From: Rhyacichthys aspro
Taxonomy: Eukaryota > Chordata > Actinopteri > Gobiiformes > Rhyacichthyidae
DNA: 64,000 bases
Reading direction: 5' to 3'
Assembly (NCBI GenBank): GCA_036850595.1
Contig: CM072163.1
Span: forward strand, 13,478,639-13,542,638
Positions within the stretch are counted from its first letter, which is position 1. Each line of letters begins with the position of its first letter. Made by a program: the position numbers and the translations under genes. Shown in pieces: positions 22,101 through 34,511 of this stretch. Under the pieces are notes generated by a model. The model saw nothing but the letters and a program-made list of their open reading frames with translations. It was not told the DNA's origin and did not search any database.

Positions 22101-23154
22101 GAAGGAGAACTGGACAGTGAGGGCCTGGGAGTCGTTAGCCACTGGTCTTTCCATGGGGTTGTAGTCCCTCAATAGCTCCCTGAGCAGGAAGCGCTGGTGA
22201 GGACCCTGCACTGACACTGTGGGTTGGACAGGAAAGTTTATGGAAATAAAGACAGAGTCAGTCACATGAACAGAACATGACATAGAAAAGGTTGTAAAAA
22301 TTGTTGCACAGATCTGTGAAAGTTTGAGGAATCCTGAAAGACAAGGACAAGTAGGTGTCACAGAGAAACAGAATACACCATAAGAGAGTAACCAAATGTG
22401 TGAAGCATTGTGAGGAAACAAAAGCTGGCAAACAGGCGCAGAGAGAAAGAGTGGCTTCTAATCTTAATCAATTAGGTCTCTGATTGATCGCTAGCAGACA
22501 GCCTTTCTACCGTTGTAAAAATGTCAGTCTCTTCCTGTGCAGATTAAAACAAGGTCATTAACAGTGAAACATCCTGGACACACACACAGAGAAAGGGGAA
22601 TCTTCTCTATCCCTTTTTCTCTGCTAGAACATTGATAGTATCTAGATGTAGGCACACAGTAGTCACCTTGATGTCCAGTGAACAGATACAAAAAGTTCAA
22701 ATACAGTACAGGCTATTAAGAGAACTGCGCAAACACATCCTGTGACACACCATACATGTCACTTGCTCTTAGATGAATATGTGTCACCATCTTTCTTTTA
22801 AAAGTATTAAACCATATAATCTATCCCATACATCCCATCTATCCATCTTTATAGTCCTTTTCAAAAATGCAACGCTCAGCAATAGAATGTGCCATAAAGA
22901 TGATGCATACTAAAGTGTTGCTTGCTCATCATCTATTTTTCTGTGTGTCTCTTTACCAAATGATCCTTAGCTGTGCTGTAGCTTGAGCGACCACAGTTTT
23001 TGCCACACCAAACTGAGTCTGGACATGCAAAAGCAAATTTACATGGCACCATATGACACTTGTCGATCAGTTTCATACAAAGCTTGACTAAAATTGGCTT
23101 ACCCTGGAGAAGTGTTGCAACTATCAACAGCCAAAAAGCCCCAGCCGTCTTCAT
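19126..23154 (-). CDS. Alpha7-type neuronal nicotinic acetylcholine receptor subunit (chrna7/chrna11-like), complete
   Basis: Subunit of an acetylcholine-gated cation channel of the plasma membrane. Coding exons in transcript order (plus-strand coordinates): 23103-23154, 22077-22216, 21922-21966, 21606-21715, 21447-21526, 21067-21234, 20786-20980, 20477-20563, 20049-20158, 19126-19977. All are GT-AG with matching phases, giving 612 aa. Residues 1-17 form the signal peptide (MKTAGAFWLLIVATLLQ). The Cys-loop runs C149-C163. The vicinal pair C211-C212 (FYDCCAEPYPDV) marks an alpha subunit. M1 is at about 230-254, M2 at 259-281 (GEKISLGITVLLSLTVF), M3 at 296-317 and M4 at about 582-599, with tail APNFGEALSKDFL. 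The block HLPYMGFQSF in the M3-M4 loop and the tail are typical of alpha7. The ten-exon layout also fits alpha7. The loop is long (about 250 residues) with a threonine run. Which teleost alpha7 paralog this is cannot be told here. Confidence 0.93.
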
Positions 23155-23999
23155 GCTGCATCCCTTTGTATTAAAAGAGACACACAGAGAGAAGAAGGAA
23201 TAGACAATGAGGAGGTGAGAGTAGGAGAGAGATAGAGGACTATAGGGGGAAGAGTGTGATGCTGCTGATGGCAGAGCAGTAATCGAGCAAAGGGAGAGAG
23301 TGGGTGAAATGCAGTGATGAATACTCCCCCCAAAGAGGTAGATGCTGCAAATCATACAGATACAGAGCTGTACTTACCCCAAGTCATCCTACATTCTGCA
23401 ACAATTTACAGCCTCCAGATTATCATGAACAGACAATTTCATTGAGAAAGCTTGTAGCCGACTGGCAAAAGTTTTTTTTTTTTACTAGAATAATTAGATT
23501 TCTACAAACCTGTTGAAGTCTGACTACCAGTCTGTTTGTGCTCTGCATTTATTTGCCTCTGCTCTGGCTTATACGGAAAAATATGGTCGATTAAAACCTG
23601 AAGTGTCAGTATTGTTGCACCTACAGCATAATGCTGACATCTAGTGGATGTTTTTGTGAACTGCAACACATTTTCTCGTGGAGCCTTTATATTGTGAGCT
23701 ACTGATAATGAGCATTAATTGAGTCCTGGTTAAATTGCTATATTTCTGTTAATTAAGTAATTAAGTAAAAATACATTTGAGTTTCTACAGTTCCAACTTA
23801 TGTGATTGAATTTCAAAAAATGTATTGTTTAATGTCTTCAATCCATCATCAATATCAGAGAGAAGGCGTAAATATGTAGAAAAAATAAGCTTGAATTAAT
23901 GCGTTACACCCAAGACTGCAAAAGAGAAACAAGAAGTGCCAAGTTTCCTAAACCCATCCATGAAGCTGCTTTGGTGCCTACGTCACATTTATGCGACGT
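23155..23999. other. Spacer between the divergent chrna-like and adar genes
   Basis: Contains the 5' flank of the receptor gene and, further right, the distal adar promoter. No TATA box could be assigned with confidence. A 12-base T-run is at 23472-23483. No separate gene was seen. Confidence 0.4.
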
Positions 24000-24124
24000 G
24001 TCTCAGTTTGTGGGAGTCGCAGCCGAACTGTGTCACTACTTCGTGCATCAATTCTTTGTTTCTTTCGCCGCACTTAAATATTGCAGCAAGACCAAACACA
24101 AGTGAAACGCAAAAGAAAGTACGG
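24000..24124 (+). promoter_or_regulatory. adar: Probable distal (constitutive) adar leader exon and promoter
   Basis: A relatively CpG-containing stretch ends in the strong donor ACGG|GTAAGT at 24125, reading toward adar. The next in-line acceptor with a long coding exon is at 27136-27137. Just before the donor is an imperfect GAAA-repeat (GTGAAACGCAAAAGAAAG) that only partly resembles an interferon response element. The left boundary is approximate and the assignment to adar is inferred from strand, donor and position. Confidence 0.4.
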
Positions 24125-25634
24125 GTAAGTGCTGTAACATGAAGAGTCATTTGTGGGTATGACTGTCTGAATGGGGAATACTTGTTGTGTTTTCAGTACA
24201 GTGGCACTGAAGTGGGTGCTGTGAGTGCTTAGAAATGGTGCAGTGCCAGTGCAGTAACACTGTTACCACTGCTGAGCTAGCTATTAGGCTAGCTAGCGAA
24301 CAAGCTAGCTGCATGGTTAACTCAAGGAGGATGCTCATTTGGGTGCTGATATGTGTACAGTTATCGTTTCTTCGTTATGTTGCCATTATTGGTCTAAATG
24401 TGGTGATGTTTTGAGTTATATTTTTTCCGCTGCATTCATTATTATCCAATACAGAGTGCAAACCCTAACATTGGTTGCTTTTAGTTTTTAAATCCTTAAT
24501 AAGGACACAGTTGCAGCGTTAATTTGCGTATTGTTTTGGTTGCCTAGTGATTAACTGTTTTAGAAGAGCTGCAGGGAGCCCATGCTGCGCTGCCATTGGC
24601 TAATCAAATGTCACTGCTCTGAGCACATTTTATTATCAAAGTTACATTTCTTTGGTGTCATGGGACATATCAGCTTCAACTATTACAGAACATCAATGAC
24701 AAAAAAGTTAGAGATCAAAGGTTAATTTGTTCAATTAATCTGTTCTTTCCTGAAAGTAAATGATTATTAAATGGTTATAATTTTCTGTTGTTTATTGAAT
24801 TCTGTTTTTCCTCATCATCTTTGAATGTATTAAACTTCGTCCTGGCTTTATTTATCCAAAAGGAAAATTGCTTATAATCTATTATTTATGTCATTGAGTA
24901 TTGCGTCTGTTTTGTATCTATTTACAATGGCTGAACAAGGAAACCAGAAAATGGATGAACTGTTGTAGTTTTGTTAGTGTAAGCACTTTCTCCTTGCAGA
25001 TGCATAGGTCATCCTCTGACTCCACGTGTATAAGAAGCTTATAAATGACTCTACTTTTCTATGCACTACCCTCCCTCTTGGTGTTTCTGTTTCTTCACTC
25101 TTTTGGAGCAGGGCATATATACCTTTCTAAAGTAAAGTAAGATAATCATTTGGATATACTTTTACATTGAGTGTGCAAAGGCTTTTGAAACTCCGTATAA
25201 ACTCACACTCCGTATAAACTCCTACACTGGTGTCTAATTCCTCTAATGTCGCAGGATTAGGTAATTTTTCGGGCTACTCCTGTTTTCAGTGACCTTCACT
25301 CACCTTACACTACATCGTAGACCGTTTATCCATCCTCACCGACTCCAGCGATTAGATTTCAGCATATCACCGTGGGATTAATGTATTGGATTGCATACTC
25401 TCATTTTCCAACTCGTTTTATTTTTGATGTGAGAATCTGATCTCATCATGTCTCTTTTGCCCCAGTGTCCCATCTTCCAGTAACGCTAGGACATTGATAG
25501 AGTTGAACCGCAGAGCTATGTTCTTTGAGGAGGAAACTTTAACAATCTTTAAACTTTCTGTTTCGCAAAATGGGTCTACGTCGCACCGCCTTGTCACGTG
25601 ACCATAATAGAAACTTATCCTTTTCCTTACAAAT

Positions 25635-25646
25635 GAAAACGAAACT
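25635..25646 (+). promoter_or_regulatory. adar: Interferon-stimulated response element (ISRE)
   Basis: GAAAACGAAACT is an exact match to the ISRE consensus GAAANNGAAACT, bound by IRF and ISGF3 factors. It lies 80 bases before a TATA box and 1.6 kb before the first adar coding exon. Mammalian ADAR1 has an interferon-inducible promoter with an ISRE that drives the p150 form. The same role here is inferred. Confidence 0.7.
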
Positions 25647-25725
25647 TAAACTGTCTTTGTTTGCGCTTTCCTCTTCAGAGCCCGACTGTAAATCGCGTAA
25701 CCTCTGCGCAACGTGTTTAGACCAC

Positions 25726-25733
25726 TATATAAA
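25726..25733 (+). promoter_or_regulatory. adar: TATA box of the putative inducible adar promoter
   Basis: TATATAAA, 80 bases downstream of the ISRE; transcription would be expected to start near 25756. No ATG-led frame from this exon continues into the coding exon, so the exon is presumably non-coding. Confidence 0.6.
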
Positions 25734-27260
25734 GCCTTTAAAACAAAGCGACAAGGTATTTTACTGAAGAACCCGCAGACATCACTGGTCCAAAGACCCG
25801 GCGCACTGGAAATAATCTGTGTCTTTTTTCAAATTGTGCTCAAAAGTTTTGTGACCAGGCCAAACCTTCTTCTTCTAATTCTTTTAGCGTTGCTGCCATC
25901 TGGATTTGCTTTGAACTTCAAACAACTAATCTGAACATCCAGAAGATACAAGAGCAGCGGAACAGCTTTAAAATTTTTACGTTTGTTCACCACTTCCTCT
26001 TTAAACATGCCATGCTGTTGGTGAGATTTATACTTGTCCTTAATAGCACAGAACCTGCTTTTCCAGTTCACATTTGTATGACACTGTAAGATGTTCATGG
26101 GCTCAAAGGTCTCAGTCCTGGATGATTGGGTCACTTTGAAAATGATTCTGTGTGGAGTTCATTTTCAGGGAAATGACAGCTTTTAGTGTGCAAAACAGTT
26201 GATTCGCCAGTCGTCCAAGAGGTCCTGGCCTTGCCACAGCCTCCAAACAGAGAGGAGCATAATTAAAGTGTGTTATGAAAAACACAAGAGTTGTTTTTTG
26301 GCTGTCAACTGCTGTCTTGCATCAGGGTCAAGATGAGTCAGCTGCAGTCCAGTTTGACCTAGGGCTTCTGGCCCTGTCGGTGCACATTAATATGACAAAC
26401 CAACAGTGCTCTGTTCTGTTGCAGTGGCTGTGCTGCCCAGCATTGAGCAGCCAAAGGGGGTGAAACCTGACTCAGTATTAGGTGTTTTCTTGTTGATGGT
26501 GTCACTCATAGACATAATTGAGTGTCGTTAGATATGACACTGAATCAATGGTTGTTACCAAAGAAGGATGCTGGCATTGCCCGCAGTTCTTGAGTCAAAA
26601 AACTCTTCTGTGTTTTATTCTTGTTTCCTTGCTCGCATTTTGCATTATTCTGCATAAATGTACAATTTTTCCTCTGCATAAAGTATCCATATCTGGCAAT
26701 AATTTGTACAACCAGAAATACCATAGAACAGTCACAAGAAGGCTTGAATTATTAATTGCCATCCTTTTGCCCTGGAATTAAGTTTCAGTATGACTGGGAG
26801 AGACAGTATGTCACCCTGCAATATCCTTGTAGACTGGCTAGTGTATGAATTACACAGAGCTGTGTTGACATTGTCATTGTATATTAGGGCTAACCCCTTT
26901 CAGGCTTTGTGCAATATTTTTTTTTTATTTCTTGGAGGAATTTACATGTCAGAACGTCAAGAGTGTGGGGTTATATAAAAGTAAAACATTACATCCAGCC
27001 TGTCTAGGATTGTCAGCAGGAGATGAACTTTTGTTATTGGCTGGAACATCTTCCCATCATTTGTCATTGCACTGCACTGTGTCATTTTTGTATACAGTCT
27101 ATTTTTCTTTTCTGACATTATGCTGTTTTCATTTCAGGTATCCCACTTTACAACAAGCTAATCCTTCTATCAAAATTTACTGTTGGTGCTAAAGGACGTG
27201 TCCTTTTACAGAAGTTACAGAGCCAGTGGTACGGCCCCCTTCACTCCTAACCCCTGCGCT

Positions 27261-30200
27261 ATGAGCAGAGGTAGAGGAGGGCCTTCCAAAGAACACTATT
27301 ACCGACATCCTCCGCCCCACTTACAAGCCAAGGACAATTCTTATCGACCTGGCCCATCCTCACCTTCTCCAAGAGGCTATCCACAGCAAGTCCCTTATCT
27401 AAATTACTGCTACAGCTCAGGCAGTCCTGTAGCTCCTTCTGTCTTCCCTGGTGTGCCACCTTTAATAAGCCACAATAAAGTGAACACCAACCCTGCGGAT
27501 ATTGACAGGTCACAGAACCCACACCCCAGAGTTATTCCTAATTCTTTTCGGGACCAACAAGCTGAGTTCTTAAGAGGACATCACTCAGAGGCACCGCAGT
27601 TCAGAGCCAGTCTACAAGGTGCTGGAGGAGGGGCACCTGGAAGGTCACCTGGAAGGTCACCAGGTTGCCCATATCCGCCCCAGTCAGGATACAGTAGGTA
27701 TCCAAACCCCCGCAGTGGTCCAAGGGGTAGAGAGGGCTATATAGAGGGCTATAGCCAGGGCCAAAGGTTGACCCACACACAAGCCCCTCCAGGTCCTCGG
27801 AGTCTGAATCCAAACCAGCTGCACACCAATAAAAACATCAGCCAGTACTCAAACAGACAATGGTGCGCTCCTGTGGACCACCTGTGTAACACATTTCAGA
27901 GTTTGAACCTTCAGCAAAATTGTCTAAAAACTGGGGAACGACCTAACAGATATTCTGCATCAAGGAGTTTAAAAGATTTGAGTTCTGGTAAAGTAAGCAT
28001 CACCCTTACTCCTGACATTCAAGACCAGATTTACAAGGCTTTGGCAGCTTTAAAGACAAGTGAACGAATCTCAGCAAAACTATTGGCCAAGAAGTTACGT
28101 CTTCCCAAAAAGATAGTCAACAAGGCTCTCTATTCTCTGGAACAGTCAGAAAAGGCCTTCAAACTAGGACTTCAACCTCCCGAGTGGAGTCTATACAGAG
28201 AACCCTTCAGAGGTGAGGACGAGCACAGAGTACAACGCTCACCTTCTCCACTCTATACCAGTGCAGAGGACACCCTAAAAACTGAAGCCGAACCCCAGCT
28301 AATTACAGAAACTGAAGGTCAAGCCAAGGACAGGGACTCTGACGTGATAATAGAATCAAGTTGTTCTTCTTTCTGCTCTTCTTCAGACTCTGACGAAGAA
28401 TCACAGTCTGTAAGCCACGAGGACAAAGTCCGCTGCAGCAATACAAGTAGTCCTGATTTTGAGGTTAAACTCACAATGGCACAACAGAAAGAACTTGTTT
28501 TGCATTACCTTCTGGATGTAGGAGAGGCAACTGCTCTTGTTATAGCTAAAAATCTGGGTCTTAAGAGTGCCAAGCAGGTCAATCCCACACTCTATGCTCT
28601 GGAGAAACAAGGTGAAATCATTAAGAATGGTAATGTGAATCCCCCTACTTGGGAGCTCTCTGCTCACCGTAAAGAGAAAATGGAGAGAAACCGTAAGGCT
28701 TCTCAAGGAACCTCTATGGATGGGATTGAGATGCAAGAAGCAAATATTAAAAATGAAAATTGTGATAGCGCTGCATTTGTGCCGTCACCACCATTATCAA
28801 TGCCAGGTCTTGAGCCACTGCCGCTTCAGGAGGGTTGGATGCCAGAAAACAGCCACAATGAAGCAGTAAGTAAAAGCATCATTTATGGTATAAACCAAAC
28901 CATTTTGTTACCTTGTCAAAATGACTCAAAGTCCAGGCAATATTATTATAGCCACATGAACATCAACTTCTTTTTCCTCATAAATGTTAATGTCCCCTTC
29001 ACAATTGTACCTGTGGCAGACAGCAGTTGTAGCAACATTTCTACAGAGGTTAAACTGATGGTCATGTGTCACAGTAAGAGGGTATTATAGACCACTGATC
29101 TCATACAACCAAAGATGGTCACGATGTATTCTATAGTTTTCTTAGGCTAATTCAAAATTAATAGTGATTACAAAAAACCCCACATACTACCACTGTCTGA
29201 GTGTGAGGCCTCTATTGATTTACACTGTATGTAAATCTATCTTTATCTGTTCTTCTTCCTTTTCACTTTTCTTTGTTATAACACATTCCTTTCACCAGGC
29301 ACCACTCTTAACTTTACCTCAAGGTAAAGGGTCCAATGAAGGACAGTGGGCGACTGATGACATCCCAGAATTCCTCAATGCCATCCGCAGAGAAACAGAT
29401 GCAGAAAGACTGTCAAAGTCTAAGGCTACCAGCATTGGAACTGTTGCTGTGTCCTTGGCTGCACCCCCTCCCCAAAACTTGTGGGCGAAATTACAAGAGG
29501 TTCGACTGAAGAATCCCGTCAGTGGGCTCATGGAGTATGCTCAATATATTGGTGAGAGCTGTGAGTTCCTTCTTCTTGACCAATCAGGACCATCCCATGA
29601 CCCAAGGTTAGCCTCATTTTATATTTAGTTTAGTTTCATAAATGTGGGGTTACAAACCCAAGCTTTTATCTTAACATCTTAAAAAAGCGTCATTATTATT
29701 GTGATTATGATTATTATTTTTGGCCACCAAAATAGTAGAAGTATAAAAAAAAAGAAAAAAAGATCTTGCTAAAGAGAAATTATCGTCTAATTTATAGTTT
29801 TTCTTCACTTTTGCTAGATTTCGTATGCAGGTGATGCTGAATGGGAGACTGTTTCCTGTCGCAGAGGCCTCAAGCAAGAAAGTGGCAAAAAAAGATGCTG
29901 CTGCTGCAGCTCTGCGAATTCTTGTTGCTGAAATGCAAGGTGGGAGTGGCACAGGTGAAGAGGGAGGCACTGCCAGTGTGGGCCAAGCTATGGATCTACT
30001 CTCAGACACCAGTGTAAGTAGCAAGGGTGTAAAAACATCAATAAAAGTTAAATTTTATTTTTATTTCTTATCAAATTGATAAAAGAAACACATTCACAAG
30101 TTGTATCTATCTTTCCTATTGTAGGGATCACTTGAAGGCATGGTAGGAGCGGGCAATGTGGAAGGCATGAGGATGTCTGAGGGACCTCGACAGCCATTAT

Positions 30201-33200
30201 CACGCTCTCTTCCTGGTGGAAAAAATCCAGTGTCTGTCCTGATGGAATACAGCCAACGCAGCGGTAAACCCATTGAATTTATCATCACTGGTCAGGCTGG
30301 CCCACCACATGACCCGAGGTACTGCCTGCTTCATATGCTGCTACAAATGGTTTCTTTGTTTGTTGATTTTTTTATAGCATGTAGTGTTATTTATTCTCTC
30401 CTGAGATCTATGGTCAGCTGACGTAAGGCACAATATTAGCACTGTTCCTCTGCTTTTTTCTAATGCACCCCCCCTCATGTTGTTGGTTGACGTGAAGATA
30501 TAAATAAACTGTGTTTTATCACCAAATAATGGCATACATTGTACCACAAATACTGTCTTGTTTCTTTTTTCATCTTCCTTATTAGATTTATGTACCAGGT
30601 GAAGGTTGGAGAGAGTTTGTTCCCAGAAGCCTCGGCTCCAAGCAAAAAAGCTGCCCGCCAGCTGGCAGCTGAGGAGGCGGTTAAAGAATTAATGGCTGAA
30701 GGACGACTGCAACCCAACAAGGTAAGAAACTGCAGAAGTAAACTAAGATGAACTCCTTTTTTTTTTTTGAGAAAAGAAAAAGTATGTCCTCTTATGGACC
30801 CTTTGTAACACATCTCTGTTGTTTTCTATTCACATTTGCCATCATCTTTATTAGCCCCAGTTGCCGTTGGGCAATTCAAGTGATGATGATGCCTGTGGGA
30901 ATACATGCCCAACATTGCCGCCTCTGACTGCAGACGAGCTGCGAGCAGCCCATGAAGCAGGAGTAGGAGACCTCATCAACTACCTTAACAACAATGCAGT
31001 GTCTGGCCTGCTGGAGTACGCTAGAGCACGGGGTTTTGCTGCTGAGATCCGTCTGGTGGGTCAGTCTGGACCAGCCCATGAACCAAAGTATGTGGAATAT
31101 TACATCTTAGAATCATATGAAAATACCAGTATATGAATATCTTAATAACAAATACAGTATGGAGAATGTGTGTCAATACAATTTCACTCTCATGTGATAC
31201 AGTACTAAGTACAGTACTAAGATATTAATAGAATACATTTGAATGACTAAAACATTTATAAATATTTGTTCTGACATTTGGTTGTTTTAGCAATTACTCT
31301 GACCATCGTGTAAAAAAAAAAAGTTTCAGATTGCCTTGACCCTCTGTCTGTGCTGCTCAGGTTCACCTACCAGGCCAAGCTTGGTGGACGCTGGTTTCCT
31401 CCAGTCTGTGCTTCCAATAAAAAGCAGGGAAAACAGGAAGCTGCAGATGCTGCTCTGAGGATATTGATTGGAGAAGCTGAAAAGGCAGCAAGAACTGGGG
31501 AACTGATCCCAGCAGAGGTATTACTTTTTACATTCAGTTTACCAAACATTCTCTGTCCAGACCTTTACCTTTTAATTGAATTATGCACAATAAAGTACGC
31601 CTATAGTTCTGTTGTACCTGTTGGTAAAGTGGACATGGTAGTTTACACACAACATCTTTAAGTTTTTTTACCTACTGTACCTACTTTCTTTTGTGATCTG
31701 TATCTAGCTACCAGTGAGTGGCAGCACGTTACATGACCAGATAGCGATGTTGAGTCACCAGCGCTTCAATGCCCTGACAACACGCATACAGCACAGTCTT
31801 CTGGGTCGAAAGATTCTGGCCACCATCGTCATGAGGAGAGGGGAGGGCCTGGGCAATGTTGTCAGTCTCGGAACTGGTAAATTTTAATTTAGTAAGAATC
31901 TAGGGTTGGACAGTTGCAAAAAAGGCATTGTAGCTGGTACATTGGTCAAGAATTTAAATATGTAATGTCTTTTTCTGCATACAGTGTAGTTTGTATTAAG
32001 AACTAGGTCAGTGCAGAACCATGAGGCATTGTAGTGTCCTTTGACACTGAGTTTGTCTCTTGTATTTTTCCATCAGGCAATCGCTGTGTAAAAGGGGAGG
32101 AGCTGAGCCTAAAAGGGGAGACCGTCAATGATTGCCATGCAGAAATCATCTCCAGAAGGGGATTTGTTCGGTAGAAATAGCTCTCAATCTTTTATCATTG
32201 TTTCATGACCAACTCTAAATTTACCTTGCTTGTCAGACACAGTCTGCAGGACAATACAAGTGTAACTGTCTCCTGTGCTCTCAGGTTTCTGTACAGTGAG
32301 CTGCTCAGGCACTATGATGGTGCAGACGACAGTATATTTGAGCCTGCAGAGGAAAACAAGCTGCGAATCAAATCTGACATCACCTTTCACCTCTACATCA
32401 GGTGGGAGTATCAGATGTTTGTTCTCCTTGTTCTCCTCTTTCATCCCTTTCCTCTCCATTAGCCAAATACATCAATATTTTACTTTTGGATCAATGCTGT
32501 CTCACTTAGAAACATGTCATTTTGTCCATGTCAAAATGGATTTCATTTGATTTCTGCTCTCATATTTTGTGTTATTCCCAGCACGGCACCATGTGGAGAT
32601 GGAGCTCTGTTCGACAAATCCTGTAGTGAGGCGGGTGACGAAGTTGAGGGCCATCAGCCCCTGTTTGAGAATGCTAAACAGGGCAAGCTCCGAACAAAAG
32701 TAGAAAATGGTAAAGGATGAGGATCCTTAAACAGGCATAATAGCATATTATAATATGAATTGCTTTATTATCAAGGATTTGAACAGGTGAGAAAGTTCAG
32801 TCCATACCAGAAGCTTTGGCCAATCACTTGCCCGCTCCTGAATAAGGAGCACTACAATAGGACACAGGTGTCAACAAGGACGTAATGGCTACTGATAAAA
32901 CAGAGAAAGGGGTTATTCCAGTGCCGAATATGTCATTTATACAGCAAAATTGCACAAAAAAGAAAAACAAATACAAACGGGAAGCCAAGTGAAAAATCTT
33001 GGCAATTAACTTGCATAATGTTTGTTTTTGTGGTGGGAAATTGATCCAGTTTACTTTTCTTAATAAAAGAAAAGCAGGAAAGGTAACAACGCTGCAGTTG
33101 GTGGTGGGTGCTAGGGTTGAGACAGGGATGAAAGAAATAAAATTGGTTAGTGTCACTTTTACGTCTGGTTCCACAAATAGTCCCTCTATGTAGTGTTCCT

Positions 33201-34511
33201 TTTATAAGTACGTTTGTCTCTGTTCCAGGTGAGGGCACCATCCCAGTGGAGTCAAGTGATATTGTACCCACCTGGGATGGCATCCAGCATGGTGAGAGGC
33301 TGCGGACCATGAGCTGCAGTGATAAGATCCTGAGGTGGAATGTGCTGGGCCTGCAGGGGGCACTGCTGTCTCATTTCCTTCACCCCATCTACCTAAAATC
33401 CATCACTCTTGGTAAACTGTAGTTTTCATTAACTTATTAAAAATGCTGCAACATCTTGTCTTGATCTTATTGTCTCTGAGAAAAACTGTTGTTTTACTTT
33501 TCTGTTAGGTTATTTGTACAGCCATGGACACCTGACACGTGCTGTTTGTTGTCGACTTGCCAGAGATGGTGAAACGTTTGTGCAAAGTCTCCCTTCTCCC
33601 TTTAGACTCAATCATCCTGAGGTATGTGTTAGCTGTCCATATGGCCTCCCAGTATAACTCTGCTGCCATGTACTGATTATTTTCAAATTAACCACTAATG
33701 AGCCTACAGTGAATTACAGTAAAGGAAGGTAGGTTCACCCTAATCAGTGCACACCATGGCATAGCCATTACACTGACACATGCATTATACAGCTAATTTT
33801 ACACACTCTGTTTGAAATAGCTGACTCATATTCGGTCTAAATAAGTCTAGAGTATGCTCTCTTCTTGTGTCTCCCCAACATTGTCTGGTCAAACTGTAGG
33901 TGGGCCGAGTTAGTGTGTATGACTCCACAAGGCACACAGGCAAGACCAAAGAATCCAGTGTGAACTGGAGCTTTCCAGACCAGCACTGCGTCGAGGTGCT
34001 GGATGGGACCAAAGGAAAATTGGATGGGTATGTATTATACAACTTGCTCTTGCATTTTTTATTTTATTTTAACTACATCAGCAACATTCAGACAGTGTAA
34101 GAAAAATGTAATTAATAGACAAAACAATTACATTTATGGGGACACTTATTTAAATTCTTAAAGTGCCTTTAAAATCTTCTTTCTAGAAACAAACTTGGTG
34201 TGTCTCGGGTGGCCAAGTCCAACCTCTTCTGCCTTTTTCGCACTCTATGCCAGCGATGCGGCCGCAAAGATCTCCTGTCCATATCTTCCTATGCTCAGGC
34301 CAAGATGTTAGCCCAGCCTTTCCAGCTAGCCAAAAAGCTGTTCTTCCAGGCTCTCGGTGTCCAAGGGTATGGTGCCTGGATTGGCAAGCCACTGGAGGAG
34401 AAGAGCTTTGAGGCAAGTGAGCGAACTGGGTATAACGGAACAAACTGTCCTACAGGAAACAGCAGCGATAGAAATGGAGGAGCAATGGAGTCTAAGCAAG
34501 AGGAGGCCTAG
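27261..34511 (+). CDS. adar: Double-stranded RNA-specific adenosine deaminase ADAR1, complete
   Basis: ADAR1 deaminates adenosine to inosine in dsRNA and restrains self-RNA sensing. Exons: 27261-28865, 29299-29606, 29818-30013, 30125-30318, 30586-30721, 30855-31087, 31361-31517, 31708-31876, 32077-32170, 32285-32401, 32582-32709, 33229-33411, 33509-33621, 33900-34027, 34187-34511; all GT-AG, phases consistent, 1361 aa. An Arg/Gly/Pro-rich N terminus is followed by two winged-helix Z-nucleic-acid domains (about 247-312 and 406-470), then three dsRBDs (about 607-676, 735-808, 859-930) with helix motifs SSKKVAKKDAA, PSKKAARQLAA and SNKKQGKQEAA. The deaminase begins near 944: zinc ligands H1020, C1074 and C1142, catalytic E1022 in CHAEIISRRGF, then TAPCGDGALFDKSCS and MSCSDKILRWNVLG. 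The start is the first ATG in frame (MSRGRGG). The protein ends about 33 residues beyond the usual family end. Confidence 0.96.
32790..33150 (+). repeat. Diverged dispersed repeat, copy A (adar intron)
   Basis: Within the adar intron 32710-33228. Shares, in the same order, TTGGCCAATCAC, AAGGAGC, a TAAAAGA-AAGCAGGA-AGGT block and GAGACAGG with 43100-43530. Boundaries are approximate and the family is not recognised. Confidence 0.4.

Larger units (their letters stand above)
24125..27260 (+). other. adar: adar leader introns and upstream region
   Basis: Non-coding apart from the promoter signals listed at 25635-25733. If that promoter is used, its leader exon could end at the GTGAGA donor at 26021 and splice to 27138. 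The acceptor of the first coding exon is TTTCAG, ending at 27137; reading on from it gives a stop before the ATG at 27261, so the exon's first 123 bases are 5' UTR. No other gene was recognised. Confidence 0.45.

Noticed and set aside
25829..26134. Minus-strand open frame of about 100 codons
   Set aside because: No recognised domain; it overlaps the putative inducible adar leader exon and is probably chance.
27183..27260. Upstream in-frame start of adar
   Set aside because: It relies on a non-ATG codon; the first ATG, at 27261, begins the protein-like MSRGRGG sequence.
28866..29090. Continuation of the long adar coding frame past 28865
   Set aside because: A strong GTAAGT donor at 28866 and an in-phase next exon at 29299 that resumes ADAR1 similarity; the extra residues resemble nothing.
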